This document shows positions 22,820 to 34,000 of a stretch of DNA of 64,000 bases, piece by piece (the stretch's first letter is position 1; each line of letters starts with the position of its first letter). Position numbers and translations under genes: made by a program. The notes under the pieces are model-generated. The model was given only the letters and a program-made list of their open reading frames with translations. It was not told the DNA's origin and did no database searches. This DNA comes from Daphnia carinata (taxonomy: Eukaryota; Arthropoda; Branchiopoda; Diplostraca; Daphniidae), in assembly GCF_022539665.2 (NCBI RefSeq), contig NC_081337.1:10905768-10969767 (forward strand), written 5' to 3'.

Positions 22820-24582
22820 ACAAACAGTTACGGAAGAATACGGACTTGTCGTAAAAGATTAGGAAATTCTGACGTCGTCAAATTCACGGGTGAAAGAGCG
22901 TGGCGCACAACTGATTGTATTCCTCTGTTACGAACATTATAGCCTAAACATTATAGCCTCGTCGAAAGGCCCCTCTCATGGCATTTAACTATTTCACTGG
23001 GCGCATCGTTTTGTATGCATACGCGTGTAGACGTGCACTTGATTGAATGGCACCGATTTTGGGCAACGAGTAAAAAAAAAAAAAAAGAAAAAAGGGAGAC
23101 TTGCGTGTCTGTCGCGTGACTAGAAAACGCGTGTGCCCGACTCTCCTTTCTCCCTCGTTCGTTGGCAATCATTACCTGCGCCGGCTGATGGCTTGATGAA
23201 TCATTAACGCCGACATGGTTTAGCCCCATCACTCTCACTACTGTCTGTGCCGGAGCGCCCAAGTATCACGGCCGTTCTCCATTTCAAAGCTCGTTCAGTC
23301 CAAAATCGCGTAGACATTTGCCTCCCCGCGATTTCCAACGGAGCCCCGGCGTAAATATCGGGCCGAACAATTTGAATAATTCACGAGTAACCCATTCTTT
23401 CGCTCTTTAACCACCTATCTCATCTTCTAGAAAACGCTGTCCGTTTGGCTGTTGGCCTTCCCAGAAAGAAAAAAAAAATGAAGAAGAAGAAAAAAAAAAA
23501 AGGACACGACGAGAGATCGAGATAAGAATCTATCAATATAGATGAGGTGTCGATGAAATTTTAATAGCTTGGACTGAGTGAGAATGAGATAGGAGAGGGG
23601 GAGAAAGGAAGAGATGAGCACGTATACACACTAAAAATCCCCCCGTATAGTTTTTTTTTTTTTTTCTCTTTCGACGTCCAAGTCCCGACGGGTGGTGGGC
23701 GCCTTCGTCCAACCGGACGCCAAAGATTTTTTTTTTTTTTTTTCGTTTGAAATTTGAATATTCACGGCTTTTTCTTTTTATATAGAAAAAAAAAAAGGGA
23801 ACTGAAGGATGAGGAGGGGGTCAACGTGTCTAGCGGAGGTATTATAGACGTAAAAAAGAAAAAGGCGATCGTGATAGCAGAACACACAAAAAATTCTCGT
23901 ATGAGACGGATAGTTATAGCCATTTTCTCTGCTGGAGGAAAAATATCGTCAACGTGCGTTCAAACGAAATGGGATGACCTGACGACACACACACACACAA
24001 AGTTTTCCCTACACAGTGCGTTTATACACATTTGCTTTTATAGACGGCCCTCTTTTGGTTTTTTCAAATCGACTTTTTTTTTCCCGATCCAAACTAAAAA
24101 AAAAAAAAAAAATAAATAAAAACAAAAACAAAAATTCTTTGGTGGATTAAAAGAGATAAAAAAAAAAAAAAAAAAAGATTTGGGAGATTTTATAGCTTAC
24201 GGCAGATATCAGTGGTGGATGCCGTTGGGAAATCTCGTTATTCTCTTCGTATACTGCCAATTAAGGAATGTCATGTTTCACCAAAAAAAAAAAAAAAAAA
24301 TCTAACTCTCTTCGTTTGTTTGTTGTTTTTTTTTCCCTTCCTTTTCGTCAACAGGTTTGTCTCTTTTCAAAATCATTAAAACACAGCGACAGGAGCAACG
24401 GCAGCAACAGCAACAAACAAGAAACGAGATGGACCTGCTGCTGCTGGACTAGTCCACACACACAAACAGACATCCCTCCCCCCTGAAATAAAAAACAAGA
24501 AAGCCAATCAAAGCAAAAAAGAAAACAAAAAAAAAAAAAACAAGAACTGGACCGTGAGAAAGTCCATTGTTTTGTCCTTTAG
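22355..24582. other. DNA immediately upstream of the LRR receptor gene
   Basis: No coding gene is visible. This region should contain the proximal regulatory sequence and possibly upstream non-coding exons of the receptor gene. Candidate 3' splice sites are TTTTCGTCAACAG ending at 24354 and TTTTGTCCTTTAG ending at 24582. A relatively homopolymer-poor segment at about 22860-23040 and 23100-23440 looks less like simple sequence than its surroundings. Confidence 0.4.
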
Positions 24583-24639
24583 ACGTGAACGGCGGATGAT
24601 GTTATTGGCCAGTCTGGCGCAGCGCGTCGGCCGACCAAC
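24583..24639 (+). other. 5' UTR segment of the LRR receptor gene after an inferred leader intron
   Basis: The sequence before it, CCATTGTTTTGTCCTTTAG, has the pyrimidine tract and AG of a good 3' splice site ending at 24582. The 57 bp that follow run to the start codon without a good upstream start: ATGATG at 24597-24602 begins a short frame. The matching donor was not identified, so the first exon could lie several kb away. Confidence 0.45.
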
Positions 24640-26475
24640 ATGTCCGTCCTGCACCGACAAGGCCGGCAGTCGATGATGGCCTTTGTTGTCGTTAGCCTCG
24701 TCTGTTGCGGCCTCCTGCTGATGGGAGCCGAAGCGTTTTGCCCGTCGCAATGCCAGTGTAACGACCACGCCTTGGAGGCGGATTGCGCCGGGTCGCGGCT
24801 CGACGTCGTGCCCATCTTGCTCAATCCGGCTCTACGCTCGCTGCGTCTGGCACACAACCGCATCGCCACCATCCGGCAGTCGCTCGACTTTTACGCCGAC
24901 CTCGAGCTGCTGGACTTGTCGCACAACGCCCTCGTCGGGCTGGGCCAGCGCCAGCTCGGCTCGCAAAAGGTGCTCAGGGCCCTAAACCTCAGCTACAACG
25001 CCATCGGACACCTCGACAGTCACGGGTTCCAGGGGCTCGGCCAGCTACAAATGCTGGATTTGCGGCACAACGAGCTGACGGCCATCGAGGACGGCTCCTT
25101 CTCCGAGCTGGAAATGCTGGTCGAGTTGGATTTGAGTGAGAATCGGATCGAGAGGCTCAGTGATCAGTGTTTCGCCTCGCTCGGCCGTCTGCGCTCTTTG
25201 AACTTGCGCGCCAACCGTTTGCAACAGTTGGCACCGTCGCCCAGCTGGACGCCGCTGGGCGCCGCCTTGCTGACCCTAGACCTGAGCCACAACTTGCTGG
25301 CTCAGCTGGACGGCGGCGAAGGCGGCCTTAGTGCCTTGATCGAGCTGCGCCAGCTCAACTTGAGCAATAACACGCTCCACCACATCCACTACGCTGCCTT
25401 TGACGGGCTCGGCCGGCTCACCGAGCTCGATCTCAGCGCCAACCGGCTAGAGTATGTACCCAACGACGCCCTGTCGCCGCTGGGCGCCAGTCTGCGCTCC
25501 CTCGATCTCAGCGCTAATTACATGAGTCAAGTGGGAGCCGGTGCCTTCGCCGAGCTCCTCGAATTGGAGACGCTCCGCATGTCCGACGTCTTAACTTTGC
25601 AGTCCATCCATCCGGATGCCATGGCCTTCCTCAATGCAACGCTGCAGACGCTCGTCTTGTCCAACAATCGCCAGTGGAAGGCGCTCGATCCGCAAATGCT
25701 GTCGCAACTCGGCCGGCTGCGCCACGTCGACCTCAGCGGCAGCGGACTGGAAACGGTGGCGAAAATCGACAACTGGCCGCCGTTTCTGGAGCATTTCGAC
25801 CTGAGCGGGAATCCGCTGCAGTGCAACTGTTCCATGCACTGGCTGTGGCAGCACCAGCAGCAGGAACAGCAGACGGGAGCGCCGAACCGGACGGCCACCT
25901 TTTCGGCGCCGATGAAAGACATCATCTGCCAAGGTCCGGAATCCCTAGTCGGCCGCCATTTTTTCCAGCTGGAAGAGTCGCATCTGTTGTGCTGGAACGC
26001 GGCGCAAATCATCGTCATCGCTCTCGTCTCGGCCCTGGTCGTCATCGTCGTGACGGCCGTGGCGCTGCTGTGCTGCTGGCGACATCGACGCCTTCACCAG
26101 AAGCACGCGCCTTCCTCGTCGTCGTCGACGTCGTCCTCCGGCTCGTCGACGGCCCCCTCCCATCACCACCATCACCACCTACCGGCCACGACCGTCTTGC
26201 ATCCGCACCACGTCAAGAACATGACAAACAACATGCTGCACCAGCCGCATCTTCATCACCACCATCATCACCACCATCACGTCGGCCACGCCAATCACCT
26301 CGATCACCTGGAACAGCATCTGCATCACCACAATCTCTACCAGACGCCGGACAGCCCTCCGCTGAAGAGCAAGACGTTGTCCTTTCCAAAGACGGTCGAT
26401 TATTTCCTCAACGACGACGACTACGTCTACCATCCGGGTGGGCATATTAAACCAATTCCCGTCACCGCAGTGTAA
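24640..26475 (+). CDS. LRR type I transmembrane receptor, Tartan/Capricious-like
   Basis: This is a single-exon frame of 611 codons plus TAA for a likely cell-surface adhesion or recognition receptor. The signal peptide is at about 11-32. An LRR N-terminal cap follows with Cys34, Cys38, Cys40 and Cys49. About thirteen LRRs of roughly 24 residues span 64-388, with repeated LxxLDLSxN cores. The C-terminal cap (NPLQCNC, 391-397) uses Cys395, Cys397, Cys430 and Cys451. The transmembrane helix is at 456-479, followed by a 132-residue cytoplasmic tail with Ser- and His-rich blocks. Ectodomain sequons include Asn116, Asn240, Asn243, Asn332, Asn396 and Asn416. The C-terminus PVTAV fits a class I PDZ ligand. 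No Ig or TIR domain is present, which argues against kekkon and Toll. The first-LRR pattern (SLNP-type entry, DFYADLELLDLSHN) resembles fly Tartan/Capricious as I recall them. The ATG context CCAACATG is good. LRR receptor is certain; the subfamily is likely. Confidence 0.95.
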   Translation: MSVLHRQGRQSMMAFVVVSLVCCGLLLMGAEAFCPSQCQCNDHALEADCAGSRLDVVPILLNPALRSLRLAHNRIATIRQSLDFYADLELLDLSHNALVGLGQRQLGSQKVLRALNLSYNAIGHLDSHGFQGLGQLQMLDLRHNELTAIEDGSFSELEMLVELDLSENRIERLSDQCFASLGRLRSLNLRANRLQQLAPSPSWTPLGAALLTLDLSHNLLAQLDGGEGGLSALIELRQLNLSNNTLHHIHYAAFDGLGRLTELDLSANRLEYVPNDALSPLGASLRSLDLSANYMSQVGAGAFAELLELETLRMSDVLTLQSIHPDAMAFLNATLQTLVLSNNRQWKALDPQMLSQLGRLRHVDLSGSGLETVAKIDNWPPFLEHFDLSGNPLQCNCSMHWLWQHQQQEQQTGAPNRTATFSAPMKDIICQGPESLVGRHFFQLEESHLLCWNAAQIIVIALVSALVVIVVTAVALLCCWRHRRLHQKHAPSSSSSTSSSGSSTAPSHHHHHHLPATTVLHPHHVKNMTNNMLHQPHLHHHHHHHHHVGHANHLDHLEQHLHHHNLYQTPDSPPLKSKTLSFPKTVDYFLNDDDYVYHPGGHIKPIPVTAV

Positions 26476-26860
26476 ATAACAACAATAGTAACAACAACAA
26501 CAACAACAACAACAACAAAAGAAATCATTCTTCCTACTTCATTTGTTTTGTTTTTTTTTGTTTTAATTCTTCTATGTGTGTATAGCACATATATATGAAG
26601 TATATATATACAGTAAATATATATATATATATAGCCGTCCTTTTTCATTAAATGTCGGTGTGTGTAGAGACTGTACATATAGAGCCCCGGTGCCGCACCT
26701 TAACCCACCCTGCGCCCCATTTTTCTCTACCACCGCTTTTAATCCTGTCTTGTATTATAACTGCTATCATTCTATCCACCTCCAAAAAAACAAAAAACGA
26801 TGTAATAAAATGAAAATAATAAAAAAAAAACAAAGGAATAAAAACGCGTTTAGGAAAAAA
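26476..26860 (+). other. 3' UTR of the LRR receptor gene with poly(A) signals
   Basis: AATAAA occurs at 26804-26809, about 330 bp after the stop, with further AATAAA-type hexamers near 26816 and 26839. An (AAC)n repeat at 26491-26518 and AT-alternating tracts around 26587-26632 lie within the UTR. The end point is inferred from the signals alone. Confidence 0.5.
26491..26518. repeat. (AAC)9 microsatellite in the receptor 3' UTR
   Basis: A clean ACA/AAC trinucleotide tract about 15 bp after the receptor stop codon; it would be transcribed in the mRNA. Confidence 0.9.
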
Positions 26861-27510
26861 AATAATGCAGAATTTTCAAATTATTTTGGGTTTTAAACAA
26901 AAAGTGTCGTTCGCCAAGGATGGAAAAATTAAAGAGAAAAACGAGAAATGAAACGCGATACATTGCATAGTACGTATCTGATATTGAACGACCTACGAGT
27001 TTTTTAGGTTTAAAACTCAAGCAAAAAAAAAACAAGAGCGTAGATCAACTGGCAGTGAATGAGTGGATCTAGCAGGAACTAGACTCTCATCTCGATGTAT
27101 TTATACACGATAGTTGTGTGCGCAGACAGGACACGGCCCAATGTAAAGCAACAAAAAAACAAAAAAAAACAACGAAAAGGCGATTGTGAACAGGGAATTA
27201 CCAATAGCTGCGAGACATTCCGACCTGGATTTTCTTTTCTTTCTTCGTCGTTTTCTTCGTTTTTTATTTGAATGCCTTGATTTCTGATTTATCATCATCT
27301 GCATATGCAGACGAGTTGAGCTCTATTAATATACCACCACGACCACCAAACAGACCCCTAAAGCTTTGATTTATTCATTCACCCAAGGGGGTGAGGGTAG
27401 ATCATAACAACAACAAAAAAAATCCTCAACAAAAAAGAAAATTGTTCAAACGGTCACAAGTTTGAAAAGTTTCTTGGCACGCGGCCGTTTCAAAATAAAA
27501 AGTCATAAAC

Positions 27511-27512
<2 letters not shown>

Positions 27513-27549
<37 letters not shown>
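27513..27549. repeat. A37 homopolymer
   Basis: There are 37 consecutive A about 700 bp beyond the receptor poly(A) signals. No retroposon-like body or target-site duplication was recognised. Confidence 0.93.
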
Positions 27550-27550
<1 letters not shown>

Positions 27551-29653
27551 GCTACCCACTACGGCACACGACAATGCGCATTACATCAAACTGTATAGAT
27601 CGTCTATACAAATATATTCAGAGAAAAACATTTTGAAAAGAAAAATTCTTTAATAAACAAATTCGAATTGGAATTTGTAGAAAAATGCGACACAGCATTC
27701 GAAAATGAAATCCAATCTTCAACGTGATTGATACGTTACCAAGAGCCTATTGAAAAGCCTATAGCGAATTGCATCGTGGGAAGTTGAAACGATGGACTTC
27801 ATCGACGAGTGTATCGTAAAAAAAAAAAAAAACGAGTGTTTATGTCTTTTTTCTTCCTTTTGTTGTCGAATATTGGTTAGGGGAGAAAAATAGAATACAC
27901 ACACACACAATGCGTATCTATAATTTATTTGCATGGAACTATCGTCAACCGCAGACGATGATAAAAAAAAAAAAAAAAAAAAAAAAGAGAGAGAAAGAGA
28001 GAGAAGAGGTCAAAAGTTGTTGTATATTTTCTCTCTCTCTCACGGGCCCACCCAATTCTATTCCCGCTGGTACAATTTACGATCCTTGACCAAATGGGAA
28101 TCTATTATCGGTACCTTTCAATCCCGTCGCGTCGTCCCCTCTTCCGCAACGCAGCTAAATCTTTTTATTTTATTTTTTTTTTTTTACCCGTCTACATGGC
28201 ATGCATTTTCATAACAATAGCAACCGCTGTTCGTTTCTACCGTTTTCGACATCGTTTCATCAGGACTTTCAATCAAAAAAAAAAAAATAATTTCAAATTA
28301 TTTTTTTTTTTCTTCCTCTTCTCGCGCGTGAAACTTAAGGGCAGTCTAAACGCGTTAAAGCCATCATTAACGAATGACGTCAATTACAAGCGACCGAGCC
28401 AACGGGCTATTGGTGGAGTCTCTTCTCAACTCTTTGACAGTTCGTTGCGTACTGCCCCCCGATTTCTCATTCGGACGGGTCAGTTGGGGCTTGCTGGACA
28501 CGAGAAACGCCGAAAATATCTCTCAAGGAGAGCACGCAATAATAACAATAAGCAAAGCTTTCTTTTAAACAAGACAACAGAGCGCGTTCGATTCGCTCGT
28601 TTGTTGTTGCGTCCCCATTTTCCTAGTTCGATAGACTGCTGTTCTGTTTCGGGCTCGTTTGGAACATTTGGAAATGTCTTTTAAAGTGGACAAGGACGCA
28701 AAAGAAAGGAACAGATGAAGAGCCAGCACACCCTCATCTTTCTTTTTTTATTTTTCAGTTGGGGGAAGAAGAAGAAAAAAAAGGAGAATCTTTTGTTGGA
28801 ATAAAAACGATCAGCGATGCTCAACAAGACGACCACTATTGGAAGACGAGAGATTTAGATTTAAAGAGAGAATTTTTTTCAGCTAGTCTGAATGCAGTTT
28901 CAAGTGTCTCCTCCCTCTACAGTGTATATATCAGTCCCCTTCTTACATATTCAAACCATTCAATTTCCCTCCCTCCCTCCCCCCCCCCTTTTTTTCAATC
29001 TAAAATTCAAGTTTCCAATGTTGCTATCGCACAGTTTTTTTACTAGATAGAAAATGGCGGCCAGTCTCTTCTCCTCCCCATTTGAAAGACTATCAAAATC
29101 ACAGCCTCGCGAATTCTGCCTGATTTGAGCCTCGTTTCAAGTCCCCTTCAAACTCGGAATTCAGTAGCAGGCTCTTGTAGCATTTCGAAAGAAAAAAAAA
29201 AAAAATACTTGATCACACCTCAGTGCCTTCTATCCGAAAGGCAGAGGATGGGAAAACATTCCGGGAAAAGTTTAGAAAAATGTTCAACAAGGATCTCTTT
29301 TTTTTTTTTCCTCTTCTTCTTTTAGACAAGGAAACGTATGAAACAGCTCAATTTTCCTCAATCAGCACTAAAGAAGTGGTGCATCTACGACGCACAAACC
29401 AGTTCCAGGAGTTGTTAAAAAATAACAAATTTTTGCACAAAGTTGAAACGAAATACTTTCTTCGTTGGAAAACGCGAAGACGAGGCCAGTTCAACGTCCA
29501 AGAGGAAATAAAAATAGACACGTTCGTTTGTGCATCGCACAGCGGGAGATGACAAGCAGATGAGCCGCCATTGAAAACGACTACACCCACCATAATACGG
29601 GTTGAAAAAATGTAATCCGCTCACTCTATCCGTCTCTCATTTCTTCCTCGCAT

Positions 29654-29687
<34 letters not shown>

Positions 29688-30421
29688 CAAAACAGACGGA
29701 CGGGAGCTTTGGCCGCTACGCAGTACAACAACTGCACAATAGATAAACACAAGTACCTCATGTTATAAAAACGAATTCAATAGGACGAGAAAAAAGCTGC
29801 TTGATTCGATCACTAAGTTGGTTATTCTCTCGCTTTAAATTCGTTTCCATTCACCTACATTTTTTTTTTTTTTATTTACTGTAAAAAGCAAAACATTTTT
29901 TAAGTTGGGAATAATCCGGAGATTTTAAGAAAAGAAAAGGATGAGAAACGAGAGAACGGGCCGTCTCAGAATATCTTCTGAGCACAGCAGGGAGCCTTCC
30001 AAACCACACAGAATTACAGTTCAAACTCGTCGAGTATTTATTATATTTTTTTTTTTGGTTGAAAAACATGAGAAATAAAAATAAAGATAAAACAAAATCC
30101 TCTCCCCATTATTATTGGATTGCTCGTGGTAATTATGATCAATAAGCCTGTCTCATAAGAGATTTGTCTCTTCTCTTACAAACAACACAGGGCCAAATGT
30201 GTTGGCTGGTTTCAAACAAATTTCTTCATTTATTTTATTTTTTTTCGTGGCGACTTTAGCCCGCCATGCGGACGGTAAATGATGCAGAAGCGCTCGACGA
30301 CAAACAGCGCGACGCCATCAGTGCGCAATAGGAGGGGTCGATAGCTCATCAAGTTCTTTCTTTTTTTCGCATTTTCTCAAATGCTTTGTTTGCTCAGTGA
30401 CTCCAACAGGCCGTGAGATGC

Positions 30422-30423
<2 letters not shown>

Positions 30424-30459
<36 letters not shown>
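30424..30459. repeat. (TG)18 microsatellite
   Basis: An uninterrupted TG/GT tract of 36 bp. Confidence 0.95.
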
Positions 30460-30461
<2 letters not shown>

Positions 30462-31028
30462 GAAAAGACATGGCACAAAATGAAGAGAGTTCCATCCTCG
30501 TTGGGGTTTTTTCTTTCGACCGAATAATTTTTTTTTGTGTTTTGTTTCCTTCGTGTGTTTGGTCGTCGTTCATCAACGCCACAAGCATTATAACAGCGCG
30601 CATATAGAGGAGCTGTTCATAGAAGCAGCAAAAAAAAAAAAAGAAGAATAAAGAGGTGCCACTGAAATGGGGCGGAGGAGGTCGAGTTCACGGTGCAAGT
30701 TGCCTCTGCTTATTATTAACAGCGCAACTCTTGTCTGTAGGTCCTCCCTTTATAATGACTCCCTCCACGTTTTATTTTTTCCAACTCTCTTCTCCCCCCT
30801 TCCCCCCCAGAAAATGATTTTTTTTTTTTTTTTTCAAAGGGTAATGGAGGTAAAAAAAAAAAAAAATAAACGACACAAAACAAAAGAAGTAGATTTTTTT
30901 GTTCTCCTTCCCATCTTTTTGTTTCCACTTAAAAATCATGTGGGGTAAAAAATCGTACTCTACTGTAGAGTGGAACGAACAAAACCAAAGGGTATGTAGA
31001 GGTGCCCCAGTAATACGAAGGCAATTGA

Positions 31029-31035
<7 letters not shown>

Positions 31036-31062
<27 letters not shown>
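31036..31062. repeat. (AG)13 microsatellite
   Basis: An uninterrupted AG tract extending an imperfect purine run that starts near 31027. Confidence 0.92.
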
Positions 31063-34000
31063 CACGGAGGGCACCTGGGATTGATGGATCAGAAAATGAC
31101 TTCCTCCCCTCATTTCGTTCACGGTCTCGTTGGCATCACCAAAGGCCTTTTTTCTATTTATTCTTCTGTCGGGGGGTAATGAGTCTCCGACAATTGGTGC
31201 CTCATTATGCAAGCAACGACAGAGAGTGAACCACAAATCAAGGCAAAAAGAAAATAAAAAAAGAAAAACTAATTTTCGTTGGTGGCATAGACAATGGCCG
31301 TCGATAACGATCAATAGACAAAGCACAAAATCCATGGATGAAATCAAAAAGGTTTCTCACATGAAGCAGAACGTGATGGAAGATAGAGGAGGTTAACGAC
31401 ACACTTGAAGACGTTCAATTCAGACGCGTACGTTCGTTTTGAAATCGAATGACAACCGAAAGCTCGAAAAAAAAAAAAAAAAGAAAGAAAAAATACGAAC
31501 TCGAACAAAAAAAAAAAAAAAAAAAAAAATGAGAGGCTTTAGCGTGGAAAAGACAATGCGGTAAGAGAACGAATGTGATGGATGCATTGTGAATAGACGG
31601 CAAAAAGAAGAAGACACGTACCCCATAAGACGCTAAGGACGGGGGTGACACGTTACATGTCCGCGCGCTCATATAGATCTTTTCTATTCCAATCATATCC
31701 ATCTCTATTCGTACATGTGTGTATCATATAAAGAAGATCCGTCATCGTCATCTCTCTCGCTGTTACTGAGAACGAATATCTTAAGCAAAAAAAAACTAAA
31801 ATAACAAAAAATTTCTCTCAATTCTCAAAGACAAGGAGAAGGGAAGGGGGGGGGGACCCTAAGTTTTGGGTGCGTTTTGCTTTCAAGGCGAAATGGCGAG
31901 ACGCAAACTCGGATGTACTGTCGAAATAAAAAAAAAAAGGGAAAAAGAACACCACACATAGCAGCTGTTGCGTCTTCATCTTGCCGAACAAGAGCTTGTA
32001 AAGTCAACGACAAGCGCAAAAGAGAGAGAGAGAGAGATAGAGAAGGGAAAAAAAAAAGTATATTTATACACGTATATATATCATAAGGGTGGACTGTATG
32101 ATGTTTTATAATCAGGCGTGCGGGAAGAAGGAATAGCGTGAGTGTTACGGCTGCATCATGCAGCCAAGAAATCCATTTCCCCCCTCTCTTTTTTATTTTT
32201 ATTTCACAGCCAACCGACAAAACAAAAAACATACACACACACACAAAAATAGAGAATTAGTAGCTATACACGCGCACTGGTTGAGTGTGAGTAGTGTGCT
32301 ATAGACTTATAATAACGAATGAGCGCTTCTGTGTTTGTGGCGCAGACAAATGGCCGTATATCCGGCCTCTATTTATTTGACGCAAAAGCAACATCAGTAG
32401 GGAGCTCGGCAGCTGGCCCTGAGAACAAAACACACACACACACATACACACAAAAAAGATGCGACACAAAAAAAGAGAGACGTTAAGATGCGGAAGTGAT
32501 AGTCACAGACGATAAGAAACTATCAACACTTGGGCCGCCGAGGTTTTCCGTCCGAAGAGAAATTGACTGGCGTCGTCGAGGGTATCATCTTATTGTCTGT
32601 CCGTCTCTGTGGCTCCAATCGTGCAGCGTGTTGTGTGTACACGTATGTCTGTCTGTGTGTGTGTGTGTGTGTGTTGTTGCACGCCACAACTCGCAGATAA
32701 CAAAAAGCCAAGCAGAGTGAGAATATCCATTAGCCGATACAAACACAACGGCGGCCAAAAGGAAAACAAAACACAAAAAAAAAAAAAAAAAAAAAAAAAA
32801 ATCCAAGTTAAATAAATAAAATGCTTGAGCTGTCATCGGTCTGTCCCCAACAAGTCGAAAACTCCGCCCGTTTCACGTGCGCGCACCTTCAATCGAGCAA
32901 GAAAAAAAAAAAAAAAAAGAAAGGGAAAGTCTAAGAAGAAAAAAAAGAAATTTCTTACGATGCAACCTGACGTTATTATACGCATGTCATTAGACGTGAA
33001 GGCAACAGTCGAAACGGGGCGCGCACAGGTAGGTAATAGCGGTGTACATTACACCCTTGAATATTTAGTTGTTGTGGACGAAAAAGAAACACACACACAA
33101 AAAAAATAAAAATAAAAATAAAGAGCAAGAGCATCACACACTCGAGGCTAAAGATGTCGTCATTAGTTTTTTCGTATGGCCCAATAATAGACAGACACAC
33201 TGCGTTTATGCGAGCGCCAGTTACGCATAGGAAACAAAACGAGATTTAAGACCCACTTAAACACAAGCTTAGAAAATACGTACGTTTTTTTTTTTTGTTT
33301 ATCTTTTTGATATGTTTTTATTCTTGTCTTCTTCTTCTTCTTCTTCACCCCCGCCTTCGTTTCTACCGGGGCCCCCAAACTTTTTCTCTTTTGCTCCCGC
33401 TGAATTTTCATCGAACCCGCCCATTTATAATTTGTATGAAAAGAAAAAGAAAAAAAAAAAAAAAAAAAAAAACGGACGAGAAAAGATAATAATAGCCTTA
33501 TACATAATACAGCTGGCGGAATAAAACCGGATTGAGTTAGAAAAAAAAAAAAAGAATCTTTAAGACAAAAAAAAAAAAAAAATAAATAAAAAGGACTGCA
33601 CGATATAATAGGAGAAAAAAAAAAAAAGGAAATGTTTCAATCTTCGTCCCCATCGTTCGTTTCGGTCAGCTGGACCATTCCTTTTTTTTTTTGTGTGTGT
33701 GTGTGTTGTTGTTCAGTCTCTGCCGCAAGCGTAACACGGACATTTTCCGTCCGACCGGCTTCGTGATCCGATAAGTTGGGGGTGTCCAGGGAAACTAGGG
33801 AGGAGTAGGATTTAAAAAAAAAAAAAGAAACGAAAAAAATAGCCAATCGTTGCATCGTGGCCATTACGATGATTGTTTTGGATTTTCTCATTTCCCTCCC
33901 TTCCTCCTTGCTGCATTTGTTTGGTTTGTTTTCATCCGGGGGATTTTGTGTTTTGCCTTTTTCCCGATCATTGCATACCTCTTATCGAATCTCTGTTTGT

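Noticed and set aside
25527-26445. Long frames on the minus strand and in other plus frames across the LRR receptor
   Set aside because: Shadows of the GC-rich, codon-biased receptor frame; they lack signal peptides or motifs, while the plus-strand frame has full LRR architecture.
28094-28684. 196-codon plus-strand frame
   Set aside because: It contains poly-Phe and poly-Lys blocks from homopolymers, has no recognised domain and no splice or start support.
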